This document shows positions 38,078-47,238 of a DNA stretch of 64,000 nucleotides, piece by piece; within the stretch, counting starts at the first letter, position 1, and each line of letters begins with the position of its first letter. The notes beneath the pieces are model-generated. The model saw nothing but the letters and a program-made list of their open reading frames with translations. It had not been told where the DNA came from and ran no database searches. Source of the DNA: Agromyces albus (GTDB lineage: Bacteria > Actinomycetota > Actinomycetes > Actinomycetales > Microbacteriaceae); contig NZ_SDPN01000004.1 in assembly GCF_004134825.1 (NCBI RefSeq), positions 1-64,000 on the forward strand. Direction: 5' to 3'. The translations under genes and the position numbers were made by a program.

Positions 38078-40411
38078 ATGACGACAACTCCCGACACCAC
38101 GACGGCCCCTGCCGCATCCACCCCGAACGAGATGATGACCGATTTCCCATACCGGAACGCCGCCCTGCCCGTCGACGAGCGCGTGGCCGACCTGCTCTGG
38201 CGACTGACACTCGAGGAGAAGGCCGGACAGCTGACCCAGTTCTTCTACCTCAGCGTCGGAGAGCTGCCCGACGACTTCGACCTCGAGTCGGTTCCCGAGG
38301 AGCAGCGCGTGTACGCCGAGCAGCCGAAGATGGTCGAGGCGGCCGCGGCCGGCGGCGGCACAGGATCCGTGCTGTTCGCCAAAGACGCCGCGACGACGAA
38401 CCGGTTGCAGCGACTCGCGGTCGAGCAGAGCCGTCACGGTATCCCGCTGCTCTTCGGGTTCGATGTGATCCATGGGCTCCGCACCGTGTTCCCAGTGCCA
38501 ATCGCCCTTGCCGCGAGCTGGTGCGAGCGAACCATCGAGCAAACCCAAGCCGCAGCTGCGCGCGAGGCCCGCGCCGTAGGCATCCACTGGACATTTGCAC
38601 CCATGGTCGACGTCGCCCGCGATCCGCGGTGGGGTCGAGTTCTCGAAGGCGCCGGTGAGGATCCGTTCCTGGGCGCCGCGGTCGCGGCGGCACAGGTGCG
38701 CGGCTTCCAGGGCGACCTCGGCCCCGACCGGATCCTTTCCGGCCCGAAGCATCTCGTCGGCTACGGAGCCGCGCGCGGGGGACGTGACTACGACGACGTA
38801 GACATCTCGGATTCCGAGCTGTGGAACGTATACCTCCCGCCCTTCCGTGCGGCCATCGAGGCCGGCGCGCGGAACGTCATGAGCGCCTACATGGACTTCA
38901 ACGGCGTTCCCGCTTCGGCGAACCGCGAGCTTCTCACCGACACGCTTCGCGGCGAGCTCGGCTTCGACGGTTTCGTGGTCTCCGACGCCAGTGCCGTCCG
39001 GTCGCTCGAGACGCAGCATTTCGCGAAGGACCTGACCGACGCGGCCGCGCGCGCGGTGTCGGCGGGGCTCGACATGGAGATGTGCATGTTCGACCCGGCC
39101 TTCTCCCGCCTGCCGCAGGCGGTCGCTGAGGGGAAGGTCAGCGAAGAGGCGATCGATCAGGCGGTACGACGAGTACTCACTGCCAAGTTTGAGCTTGGCC
39201 TGTTTGAGAACCCCTACGCCGACGAGGACGCCGCGGCGCCGACCCTGGACGCCGTCGAACGGCGCGAGTTGGCCAAGACAGCAGCCGAGCGATCGATGGT
39301 GCTCCTCAAGAACGAGGGTGGCCTACTGCCGTTGGCAACCGACGCATTGCAGGCCGTTGCGGTGATCGGGCAGCTGGCCGACAGCAAGCGGGACACGCTC
39401 GGACCGTGGGTCTTCGACCACCGAACCGAGGAGACGGTCACGGTGCTCGAGGCGCTCCGGGATCGCCTCGACGATGGCGTCCGGATCAAGCATGCGCCCG
39501 GCGCAGGCATCCCGAGGCGGGTCTTCCCTTCCATGTTCGACAGGATGGACCCCACCGTCGTAGACACGGCGGCGGACCATGACGACGACACCGAGATCGA
39601 CCGCGCGGTCCAGCTCGCCGCTTCCGCCGACGTCGCGGTCGTCGTCGTGGGGCAGCGCCAGAACCAGATCGGTGAGAACGCCTCCACTGCGACGCTGGAG
39701 CTGTCTGGACGCCAGCTTGAGCAGCTGCAGCGGATCACCGAGACCGGCACACCGGTCGTGCTGGTGGTCATGTCCGGCCGTCCGCTCGACCTGCGATGGG
39801 CGGACGAGCACGTCCCCGCGATCGTGCAGGCCTGGTATCCGGGCACCCGCGGGGGAGCGGCCGTCGCGTCTATCCTGCTCGGGGACGCATCTCCGGCGGG
39901 ACGACTCCCGTTCAGCTGGCCCCGGCACGTGGGCCAGCTTCCCCTGATCTATTCGCACTACCGCACGTTCCAGCCGGAGAACCAGGCCGCGCGGTACTTC
40001 GAGGAGGAGAGCACACCGCTCTACCCGTTCGGCCACGGCCTCTCCTACGCGACGTTCGAGTACTCGAACGTGAGGCTCGACCGGCCGGTGGTCGGACTCG
40101 GTGATACGGCCATGGTATCGGTTGACGTCCGCAACACCTCGGATCGCGACGCCGACGAGGTCGTGCAGCTGTACATCCACCAGCGCTACGGCAGCTCCTC
40201 CCGCCCGATCCGGGAGCTGAAGGGTTTCGAGCGCGTGACGATCGCCGAGGGGGAGACGCGCACCGTCAGCTTTGAGCTCGGCCCCGACCACCTGCGCTAC
40301 TGGAGTGCGGCCACAAAGGGTTACGTGCAGGACGAGACGACGCTCGACATCTGGGTCGGCGGAAGCTCCGTCGCCGAACTGACGACAGTGCTGGAAGTGA
40401 CCACATCATGA
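38078..40411 (+). CDS. GH3 beta-glucosidase/beta-xylosidase
   Basis: 777 residues with the three GH3 domains. N-terminal barrel: LTLEEKAGQLTQFF, LFGFDVIHGLRTVFPVPIALAASW, GPKHLVGYGAARGGRDYDDVDIS, and the nucleophile Asp in GFDGFVVSDASAV. The alpha/beta sandwich follows, ending in NQIGENASTATLELSGRQ, and a C-terminal fibronectin-III-like domain (EVVQLYIHQRYGSSSRPIRELKGFERV). The GRDYDDVD stretch is BglX-like. No signal peptide. The start lies 10 bp past the GH2 stop. Confidence 0.9.
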   Translation: MTTTPDTTTAPAASTPNEMMTDFPYRNAALPVDERVADLLWRLTLEEKAGQLTQFFYLSVGELPDDFDLESVPEEQRVYAEQPKMVEAAAAGGGTGSVLFAKDAATTNRLQRLAVEQSRHGIPLLFGFDVIHGLRTVFPVPIALAASWCERTIEQTQAAAAREARAVGIHWTFAPMVDVARDPRWGRVLEGAGEDPFLGAAVAAAQVRGFQGDLGPDRILSGPKHLVGYGAARGGRDYDDVDISDSELWNVYLPPFRAAIEAGARNVMSAYMDFNGVPASANRELLTDTLRGELGFDGFVVSDASAVRSLETQHFAKDLTDAAARAVSAGLDMEMCMFDPAFSRLPQAVAEGKVSEEAIDQAVRRVLTAKFELGLFENPYADEDAAAPTLDAVERRELAKTAAERSMVLLKNEGGLLPLATDALQAVAVIGQLADSKRDTLGPWVFDHRTEETVTVLEALRDRLDDGVRIKHAPGAGIPRRVFPSMFDRMDPTVVDTAADHDDDTEIDRAVQLAASADVAVVVVGQRQNQIGENASTATLELSGRQLEQLQRITETGTPVVLVVMSGRPLDLRWADEHVPAIVQAWYPGTRGGAAVASILLGDASPAGRLPFSWPRHVGQLPLIYSHYRTFQPENQAARYFEEESTPLYPFGHGLSYATFEYSNVRLDRPVVGLGDTAMVSVDVRNTSDRDADEVVQLYIHQRYGSSSRPIRELKGFERVTIAEGETRTVSFELGPDHLRYWSAATKGYVQDETTLDIWVGGSSVAELTTVLEVTTS

Positions 40412-40422
40412 AGGAGAACGCA

Positions 40423-41661
40423 ATGACCGGTTTCCCGCCCGGCTTCCTCTGGGGCGCGTCTACCTCGGCGCACCAGACGGAGGGCAACGACGTCAGCAGC
40501 GACTGGTGGGCACGCGAAGGCCTCATGCCCGGGATGGAGCCCAGCGGCGACGCCGTGGACAGCTACCACCGCTATCGGGAGGACATGGAGCTGCTGGCCG
40601 GAGCCGGCTGCACCGCTTACCGCTTCGGGATCGAGTGGGCGCGGATCGAACCGCGCCCGGGTCAGGTGTCCCGCGCGGAGCTCGCGCACTACCGGCGGAT
40701 GATCGACACCGCGGTGCAGCTCGGGCTCGAGCCCGTCGTTACGCTGCAGCACTTCACCGCCCCGGCCTGGTTCGCCGCGGAGGGCGGCTGGATGGGGGAG
40801 AGGGCGATCGAGCGGTTCTCGTCTTACGTGACCACCGCCACCCAGATCCTCGGCGGAGTGAACTGGGTCGCCACCATCAACGAGCCGAACATGCAGGCGA
40901 TGATGGTGATGCTCGAGGAGGCCATGCGCGCCGGGAAGCTCGAGGAATGGATGAGCCCGACCGTCGACGGCGGAGAGGAGGCACAGCGGGAGCGGATCGC
41001 CGCGAATCTCCCCGTCCCCCAGCCGCGCTTCGGGCACCGAATGGTCGAAGTCCACCACGCCGCCCGCGACAACCTGCGCGAGCGCACCGACGCCAAGGTG
41101 GGCTGGACGATCGCGAACGGCGCCCTCACTGCGTCGCCGGGTAACGAGGAGAAGCTCGTCGAGGTCCGCTACAACTACGAGGACCTCTACCTCGAGGGCT
41201 CGCGCGGCGACGATTGGGTGGGCGTGCAGTCCTACTCGAGCCAGCAGGTCGACGCGAACGGCATAGTCGGACACCCCGAGCACCCGGACAACACCCTGAC
41301 CGGCGCGGCCTACCGGCCCGACGCTCTCGGAATGGCCGTCCGGCACACCTGGGAGAAGACCGGTCTGCCGATCCTCGTCACCGAGAACGGCATCGCGACC
41401 GGCGACGACGAGCGCCGCATCGCCTATACAACCGAGGCCCTCCGAACGCTGGTGTCGGCGATGGAGGATGGGGCGGAGGTGCGCGGCTACCTCCACTGGA
41501 GCCTGCTCGACAACTACGAGTGGGGCCACTGGGGACCGACCTTCGGGCTCATCGCCGTCGACCGGGAGACCTTCGAGCGGAAGCCCAAGCCCAGCCTCGC
41601 CTGGCTCGGGCAGGTCGCCAGCACGAACGGAAGCGTCCTCACCGAAGCCCTCGCACGGTGA
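40423..41661 (+). CDS. GH1 beta-glucosidase
   Basis: 412 residues, a standard GH1 length. Signatures: FPPGFLWGASTSAHQTEG, YRFGIEWARIEPRPGQ, acid/base Glu in TINEPNM, nucleophile Glu in ILVTENGIAT, and HWSLLDNYEWGHWGPTFGL. The start at 40423 is used because AAGGAG lies directly upstream; the ATG at 40408, overlapping the GH3 stop, is an alternative. Cytoplasmic. It would cleave terminal beta-glucose or a related sugar from an imported glycoside or its aglycone. Confidence 0.92.
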   Translation: MTGFPPGFLWGASTSAHQTEGNDVSSDWWAREGLMPGMEPSGDAVDSYHRYREDMELLAGAGCTAYRFGIEWARIEPRPGQVSRAELAHYRRMIDTAVQLGLEPVVTLQHFTAPAWFAAEGGWMGERAIERFSSYVTTATQILGGVNWVATINEPNMQAMMVMLEEAMRAGKLEEWMSPTVDGGEEAQRERIAANLPVPQPRFGHRMVEVHHAARDNLRERTDAKVGWTIANGALTASPGNEEKLVEVRYNYEDLYLEGSRGDDWVGVQSYSSQQVDANGIVGHPEHPDNTLTGAAYRPDALGMAVRHTWEKTGLPILVTENGIATGDDERRIAYTTEALRTLVSAMEDGAEVRGYLHWSLLDNYEWGHWGPTFGLIAVDRETFERKPKPSLAWLGQVASTNGSVLTEALAR

Positions 41662-41678
41662 CGACGGGACGCCGTCAC

Positions 41679-42476
41679 ATGACCCGCCGGCCGCGGCCGC
41701 TGACCCCGCGAGAGTTCCTACGCAGGCGAGGAACGGACGCGACGACGGTGATCGCCTGCGTCGGTGACAGCATCACGCGCGGCGTCATGAGCGCGGACTG
41801 GGTCCGGCTGCTGAGTGATGATCTCGGCGACGCCGCCCAAGTCATCAACGCCGGCGTCGGCGGCGACCTCGCCGAGAACGTGCTCCGTCGCCTGGACGAC
41901 GTGATCGCATGCAACCCAGACGTCGTCACCGTGCTGGTCGGCACCAACGACGTCGCCGCCCTCATCTCGAACGAATGGATGCGCGGCTACGAGCGCGCTC
42001 AAAAGCCGTCCGAGCGCCCGAGCATCGAGGTCTACCGCCGGATGCTGGAACGGATCGTGGCGCGCCTGCGGTACGAGACGGAGGCACAGATCGCCCTGCT
42101 CGAGATTCCGATCCTCGGCGAGGATCTCGGCAGTGCGGAGAACGAGAGGGTCCGAGCGTACAACGCGGTGGTGCACGCCGTCGCCGACACCGCGGGCGTT
42201 TCGGTGCTGCCGCTGTTCCAGCCGATGGCGGACGTCCTCCCGAAGGGGCACCGTGCGCCGCACTTCGGGGGCTCGAAGCGGCTGATGGGTCGCGCGATGA
42301 TCCGTCACCTGCTGCTGCGCCAGTCGTGGGAGAGCATCGCCCGACGGTACGGCTTCGCGCTGCTCGTCGACCACGTGCACCTCGCCGACGCGGCGGCGCA
42401 GCTGATCGAGGGTCAGGTGGCGCGGTTCGTCTGCACGGCACTGTCCCTGCCCGACCGTACGGCGGTGGAGAGATGA
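41679..42476 (+). CDS. SGNH/GDSL hydrolase (probable carbohydrate esterase)
   Basis: 265 residues. Block I with the catalytic Ser is CVGDSITRG; block II Gly in NAGVGGD; block III Asn in VLVGTNDV; the Asp-His pair near the end is DHVHLADAAA. SGNH proteins inside glycosidase operons are usually deacetylases acting on acylated sugars or glycosides. A GTG at 41658 overlapping the GH1 stop is an alternative start. It overlaps the next gene by 4 bases (ATGA). Confidence 0.85.
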   Translation: MTRRPRPLTPREFLRRRGTDATTVIACVGDSITRGVMSADWVRLLSDDLGDAAQVINAGVGGDLAENVLRRLDDVIACNPDVVTVLVGTNDVAALISNEWMRGYERAQKPSERPSIEVYRRMLERIVARLRYETEAQIALLEIPILGEDLGSAENERVRAYNAVVHAVADTAGVSVLPLFQPMADVLPKGHRAPHFGGSKRLMGRAMIRHLLLRQSWESIARRYGFALLVDHVHLADAAAQLIEGQVARFVCTALSLPDRTAVER

Positions 42477-42820
42477 CGGAGGAGCCGGTCCGAATCGGGG
42501 TGCTCGGCGCTGCTCGCATCGTCCGCGGCGCCCTCCTTCAGCCCAGCACGGCGGTGAGAGGTGTCGAGGTCGTGGCGATCGCAGCGCGCGATCCTGACCG
42601 CGCTGCCGGGTACGCGGCAAAGCACCGGATCCCCAGGGTGCACAGCTCCTATGCAGAGCTCCTCGATGACCCCGACATCGACGCTGTGTACGTCCCGATG
42701 CTTCGGGAGGTCATCGACGCGATCAGACGCGGTCACCTCCAGCACCCGCGGCATTCCGCCGCCGACACCCTGGCCGTGTTCCGCACCATCGACGTCATCT
42801 TCCAGCAGCTCCGAGCCTGA
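42473..42820 (+). pseudogene. Gfo/Idh/MocA oxidoreductase with large internal deletion
   Basis: 115 residues against the usual 320-390. The first ~75 residues are the Rossmann start (IGVLGAARIVRGALLQPS...VVAIAARDPDRAAGYAAKHRIPRVHSSYAELLDDPDIDAVYVPM). The sequence then jumps straight to the extreme C-terminus (LREVIDAIRRGHLQHPRHSAADTLAVFRTIDVIFQQL). The EKP catalytic lysine motif and the whole substrate domain are missing. The deletion is in frame, so a short protein may still be made, but catalysis is not expected. It is coupled to the SGNH gene by an ATGA overlap. Confidence 0.8.
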
Positions 42821-42847
42821 GCGCCGGGACCATTCGAAAGGACTCTC

Positions 42848-45337
42848 ATGCCCACTTCCTGGCAGGCCTCCTTCATCTCCACCGGCTCGCCAGCTCGGGC
42901 GGGAGATCCGGCTCCGTACTTCCGCAGGGAGGTTGCGGTCGGCGACGGCCTCGTCCGCGCGACACTCTTCGTCACTGCGCTCGGCATCGTCGAGCCGTAC
43001 GTGAACGGCGTCCGGGTCGGGGACGAGATGCTCGCTCCCGGCTGGACGTCATACCGGCACCGGCTCAATGTCAGCAGCCACGATGTCACGACGCTGCTGC
43101 AGGTGGGCGCAAACGCGGTGGGAGCGATCGTCGGTGAGGGTTGGGCCGTCGGGCGGCTCGGCTGGGAGAACCGCCGCAACCACTACACCGACCGTCCGGC
43201 GCTCCTGCTGCAGCTGGAACTGGAGTACCCTGACCGCACCGACGTGGTCGGCACCGACGACAGCTTCCGCGTCGGCACCGGGGCGGTGCTGGCCAACAGC
43301 ATCTACGACGGCGAGACCTACGACGCCCGGCTGGAACCCGCGGGGTGGACTCGGCCCGAGTTCGACGACAGCGGATGGGTGAGCGCTGAACTGCTCGACT
43401 GGGATATGGCGGCCCTGCGGTCACCGGTGGGCCCGCCGATCCGTCAAATCGAGGAGCTGGCGCCAGTCGAAATCCGAACGAGTCCGAGCGGCAAGACGAT
43501 CGTCGACTTCGGCCAAAACCACTCCGGGTGGGTGCGGATCACCGTCGCCGGCGAGGCTGGACGCACAGTCACCCTCAGCCACGCGGAGCTGCTGACCCCC
43601 GCCGGCGAGCTCGAGACGGAGACGAACCGCACCGCCGAAGCGACTGACCGCTACATCCTTCGCGGTGGCGGGGCTGAGACCTGGGAGCCTCGGTTCACTT
43701 TCCACGGCTTCCGCTACGTCCAGGTCGACGGGTGGCCGGGCGAGCTCACTGCCTCCTCGATCACGGCCATCGTGGTCCACTGCGACATGGTGCGCACCGG
43801 ATGGTTCGAGACTTCGAACGAACTGATCACCAAGCTTCACGCCAACACGGCGTGGTCGATGCGTGGCAACTTCGTCGGCGTCCCCACCGACTGCCCGCAG
43901 CGCGACGAGCGGCTCGGGTGGACGGGCGATCTCAACGCCTTCGCTCCGACCGCAGCCTTCCTGTACGACGTCCGCGGCATGCTCCGCTCGTGGCTCGAGG
44001 ACCTCGCCGCCGAGCAGCATACGAAGGGGTACGTCCCGTGGGTGGTTCCGGATGTGCTGCCGAACCCGTCATCGCCGACCGCGCTATGGAGCGACGTCGC
44101 CGTGAGCCTCCCGTGGGCGCTGTACCAGGAGTACGGCGAGCTCGACATCCTTCGCCGGAGCTACAACTCCATGGCAGCCTTCGTCCGCCAGGTCGAGGGC
44201 CTCCTGGACGAAACCGGGCTGTGGAGCTCCGGGTTCCAGTACGGCGACTGGCTGGACCCCGACGCGCCGGCCGGAAACCCAGCGGGCGGCAAGACCGACC
44301 GGCACCTGGTCGCTTCCGCCTACCTCTGCAAGACCACGCGCGAGATGGCGCAGACGGCGGCGCTCCTGGGCAAGGCCGAAGACGCCGCGCACTTCCTCGC
44401 GCTCGCAGACCAGGTGCGGGCGGCCTTCCGCGCGGAGTTCGTCACCCGGACGGGCCGGATCGTGAACGAATCCGCGACCGCCTACGCGCTCGCCATCGCG
44501 TTCGGAATCCTCGACGAGGATCAGAAGCGCAAGGCAGGCGCCCGCCTCGCTGCCCTCGTCGCGCAAGCCGGCTACAAGATCTCCACCGGGTTCGCCGGTA
44601 CCCCGCTGGTCACCGACGCGCTGAGCAGCACCGGGCACCTCGATGAGGCCTACCTGCTCCTCACCGAGACCGGCTGCCCGTCGTTCCTCTACCCGGTGAC
44701 CATGGGTGCCACCACGACCTGGGAGCGGTGGGACTCGGTTCTCCCCGACGGCACACTGAACTCCAGCGGGATGACCTCGCTCAATCACTATGCCCTCGGG
44801 GCGGTCGCCGATTGGCTGCACCGAGTGGTCGGCGGTCTCGAGCGGACGGAGCCGGGCTACCGGCAGATGCGCATCGCGCCGCGGCCGGGCGGAGGACTGA
44901 CGTCCGCGGAAGTCGTGCACGAGACGGTGCACGGCCGGGCGGAAGTCCGCTGGCGGATCGAGGATGGGGAGGCGCTACTCGAGGTCACGATCCCTACGGG
45001 CACGACGGCCACGGTGGTGTTGCCGCTTCATCCGGATGGCATCAGCGAGGATATCGAGGCCGGCAGGCACTCCTGGCGCTACGCCGTCGTCGCACCGGGC
45101 GAAGCAGACGTTGAATACACCATGGATACCCCCCTGCGGCAGCTCTCCGCGGACGCCGCAACCTGGCGCAATGTCACTGAGGCATTCCACAAGCACTTCC
45201 CGGGCGCCCCGCTTGATGCTTCCGCTCCGGAGGCGGCCGCGCTTTCGCTCAATCTCCTGCTCCAGTACATCCCGGGCGCATCGGCGGAGTTGGAGCGTGA
45301 CTTCCGGAGCGCTATCGTGCCGGACGGACGTCGTTGA
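42848..45337 (+). CDS. GH78 alpha-L-rhamnosidase
   Basis: 829 residues. N-terminal carbohydrate-binding and beta-sandwich domains (YFRREVAVGDGLVRATLFVTALGIVEPYVNGVRVGDEMLAPGWTSY), then the (alpha/alpha)6 barrel with the family signature GVPTDCPQRDERLGWTGDLNAFAPTAAF, where the catalytic acids lie, and GATTTWERWDS. The C-terminal sandwich is followed by ~70 extra residues (LSADAATWRNVTEAFHKHFPG...). AAAGGA precedes the ATG. No signal peptide. It would release L-rhamnose from flavonoid, saponin or pectin-derived glycosides inside the cell. Confidence 0.92.
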   Translation: MPTSWQASFISTGSPARAGDPAPYFRREVAVGDGLVRATLFVTALGIVEPYVNGVRVGDEMLAPGWTSYRHRLNVSSHDVTTLLQVGANAVGAIVGEGWAVGRLGWENRRNHYTDRPALLLQLELEYPDRTDVVGTDDSFRVGTGAVLANSIYDGETYDARLEPAGWTRPEFDDSGWVSAELLDWDMAALRSPVGPPIRQIEELAPVEIRTSPSGKTIVDFGQNHSGWVRITVAGEAGRTVTLSHAELLTPAGELETETNRTAEATDRYILRGGGAETWEPRFTFHGFRYVQVDGWPGELTASSITAIVVHCDMVRTGWFETSNELITKLHANTAWSMRGNFVGVPTDCPQRDERLGWTGDLNAFAPTAAFLYDVRGMLRSWLEDLAAEQHTKGYVPWVVPDVLPNPSSPTALWSDVAVSLPWALYQEYGELDILRRSYNSMAAFVRQVEGLLDETGLWSSGFQYGDWLDPDAPAGNPAGGKTDRHLVASAYLCKTTREMAQTAALLGKAEDAAHFLALADQVRAAFRAEFVTRTGRIVNESATAYALAIAFGILDEDQKRKAGARLAALVAQAGYKISTGFAGTPLVTDALSSTGHLDEAYLLLTETGCPSFLYPVTMGATTTWERWDSVLPDGTLNSSGMTSLNHYALGAVADWLHRVVGGLERTEPGYRQMRIAPRPGGGLTSAEVVHETVHGRAEVRWRIEDGEALLEVTIPTGTTATVVLPLHPDGISEDIEAGRHSWRYAVVAPGEADVEYTMDTPLRQLSADAATWRNVTEAFHKHFPGAPLDASAPEAAALSLNLLLQYIPGASAELERDFRSAIVPDGRR

Positions 45338-45391
45338 CGCCGATCGGTATGTAACTCGTCACCAACTGCATCGCAGAGCCGGGATGTCGGC

Positions 45392-45517
45392 CTGCCGCCG
45401 ATCGGAGCGATCAGCCTCGGCGGATTGGCATTCCGGACGGCGGTCCATCGCATCATCGCCGAGGTACCGGCGATCCGAGCAGTCATCCTGAGGACTCGGG
45501 GAGCGGTGGCCGGCTGA
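45392..45517 (+). pseudogene. Short C-terminal gene remnant, unidentified
   Basis: A 41-codon open stretch ending in TGA reads LPPIGAISLGGLAFRTAVHR followed by IIAEVPAIRAVILRTRGAV. It has protein-like composition but no start, and lies in the 189-base space between two convergent operons. It looks like the tail of a deleted gene; I cannot name the family. Confidence 0.3.
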
Positions 45518-45526
45518 CCCTCTCTG

Positions 45527-46201
45527 TCAGTAGGTCGCCCGGCCGCCGCTGATGTCGTATACCGCGCCCGTGGAGAAGCTCACTTTTTCCGAGGCGAGCC
45601 AGGCCACCAGCTCCGCGACCTCCTCTGGCTGCCCGATCCGCTTCATCGGGATCAGGTTGGTGATGTGAGCGAGCGCCTCCGGGGCGGTCTCCGCGTTCAT
45701 GGGCGTCGAGATGACAGCGGGGGCGATCGCGTTGACCAGCACTCCGGTGGTTGCGAGCTCCTTGCCTGCTGCCTTCGTGAGGGCGATCACGGCGGCCTTG
45801 GAGGCCGAATAGATGGCGAGGTTGGGGTTGCCGTCCTTTCCGGCCATGCTGGCGAAGTTGACCACCCGTCCCCAGCCGCGCTCGACCATTCCGGGGACGA
45901 AGGCGCGCATGGTCGCGACCGTCCCGAGCACGTTGACCTCGAGCACCTTGCGCCAGTCCTCCGCACGGGTCTCAACCAGCGGCACGCCGGGTCCGACGAT
46001 GCCCGCCGAGTTGATCAGGATGTCGACCGTACCGATCTCCGCCGCGACCGACTCGAGTGCGCCATCATCTGTTACGTCCAACTGATAATCGACGTCGCCC
46101 GCCAGGTCCAGCGTCACGACGCGCACTCCATCCTGGCGCAGGCGCTCGGCGGTGGCGGCTCCGAGGCCCCGGGCTCCTCCCGTGATGACGGCAGTCTTCA
46201 T
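45527..46201 (-). CDS. SDR, probable 2-keto-3-deoxyaldonate dehydrogenase
   Basis: 224 residues. TGGARGLGAATAERL, an acidic Asp at the end of strand 2 (TLDLAGDVDY) suggesting NAD, NSAGIVG, SMAG, YSASKAAV, and AVISTPMNAE. In non-phosphorylative L-rhamnose, L-fucose and pentose pathways an SDR of this size oxidises the C4 hydroxyl of the 2-keto-3-deoxyaldonate to a 2,4-diketo acid, the substrate of the FAH-type hydrolase two genes upstream. That role is inferred from context. It is the last gene of a five-gene operon joined by 4-base overlaps. Confidence 0.85.
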   Translation of the reverse strand: MKTAVITGGARGLGAATAERLRQDGVRVVTLDLAGDVDYQLDVTDDGALESVAAEIGTVDILINSAGIVGPGVPLVETRAEDWRKVLEVNVLGTVATMRAFVPGMVERGWGRVVNFASMAGKDGNPNLAIYSASKAAVIALTKAAGKELATTGVLVNAIAPAVISTPMNAETAPEALAHITNLIPMKRIGQPEEVAELVAWLASEKVSFSTGAVYDISGGRATY

Positions 46202-47238
46202 GTGTTGCTCTCCTTGCTACTGGCGTCGGCGGCGATGCCGACGTGGATCTTGGGTCCGGGGCCGGCGCCCCGCGGGCGCTCGCCCGCCAGGATCGGGGCG
46301 AGTTCGCTCAAGCCCACGGTGGCTGCGATGAGCGGACGTGGGTCCACATCGCCGCGCGCGTAGGCGTCGATGGTGCCACTGAGTCCGGGAGAGGCGCTCA
46401 GGATCCCGACGGCCGTGACATCCTTCAGGGCCATCGTCCGCGTGTCGATCAGGCTGGTACTCCCCGCCAGGCCCACGTAGACGACCCGCCGGCCCGGCTG
46501 GACAAGGTCGAGCGCCTTCGCGGGCAGGTGCGGGGCGTTCGACGCGTCGATCACCGCGTCCCAAGGCAGCTCGGGCAGGGCGTCCTCCGTCCAGACGCCC
46601 TCGAAACCGAGTGATCGGGCGAACTCGAGGGAGCGCTCGCTGCGCCCGAGGAGGTGCACCTCCGCACCCGCCGCTCGCGCGAACATCGCCGCGAGCAGCC
46701 CGATCGTTCCAGGCCCCAGGATGAGCGCCCGATCGCCCGCAGCCAGAGCGGCCGCCTGAACGGACCGGAGCGCGTTGCCGCCGGGTTCGACGAGAGCGCC
46801 GAGCGCGTCGTCGACCTCGTCGGGAAGCTCACGGAGGGAGGTGGCCGGGACAGCCACCTGTTCCGCCAGCGCACCCGGCCGGCCGTCACGAACGCCGAGC
46901 TCGCCGCGGAACTCGCACACGTGCTGGTAGCCGCCCCGGCAGCGGCGGCAGACGCCGCAGCCGAGCATCGTGTCGCCCGTGACGCGGCGGCCGAGCCAGC
47001 GCCGATCGACCCCCTCGCCGACGGCGGACACGGTGCCCATCCACTCGTGGCCGATGCGGATGGGGTACGTCGTGTGGCCATCGGCGAGGTATTGCATCTC
47101 GCCCGTATAGAGCTCGATGTCGGTTCCGCAGACCCCCGCGCGCTGCACGTCGACGACGACGTCGCCCGGGCCGGCGCTCGGCGCTGCGACATCCTGCACG
47201 GATGCCTCGCCTGGGCCGGTGATGACGAAGGCCTTCAT
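46198..47238 (-). CDS. Zinc-dependent alcohol/sugar dehydrogenase
   Basis: 346 residues. The catalytic zinc ligands are Cys in GVCGTDIE and His in IGHEW; the structural zinc cysteines are in CGVCRRCRGGYQHVC; the nucleotide motif is ALILGPGTIGLLAAMFARAAGAEVHLLG. Dehydrogenases of this family in such clusters oxidise an aldose at C1 to the lactone, or a polyol. As the only candidate for the first oxidation step here, it is proposed as the aldose dehydrogenase. It overlaps both neighbours by 4 bases. Confidence 0.87.
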   Translation of the reverse strand: MKAFVITGPGEASVQDVAAPSAGPGDVVVDVQRAGVCGTDIELYTGEMQYLADGHTTYPIRIGHEWMGTVSAVGEGVDRRWLGRRVTGDTMLGCGVCRRCRGGYQHVCEFRGELGVRDGRPGALAEQVAVPATSLRELPDEVDDALGALVEPGGNALRSVQAAALAAGDRALILGPGTIGLLAAMFARAAGAEVHLLGRSERSLEFARSLGFEGVWTEDALPELPWDAVIDASNAPHLPAKALDLVQPGRRVVYVGLAGSTSLIDTRTMALKDVTAVGILSASPGLSGTIDAYARGDVDPRPLIAATVGLSELAPILAGERPRGAGPGPKIHVGIAADASSKESNT

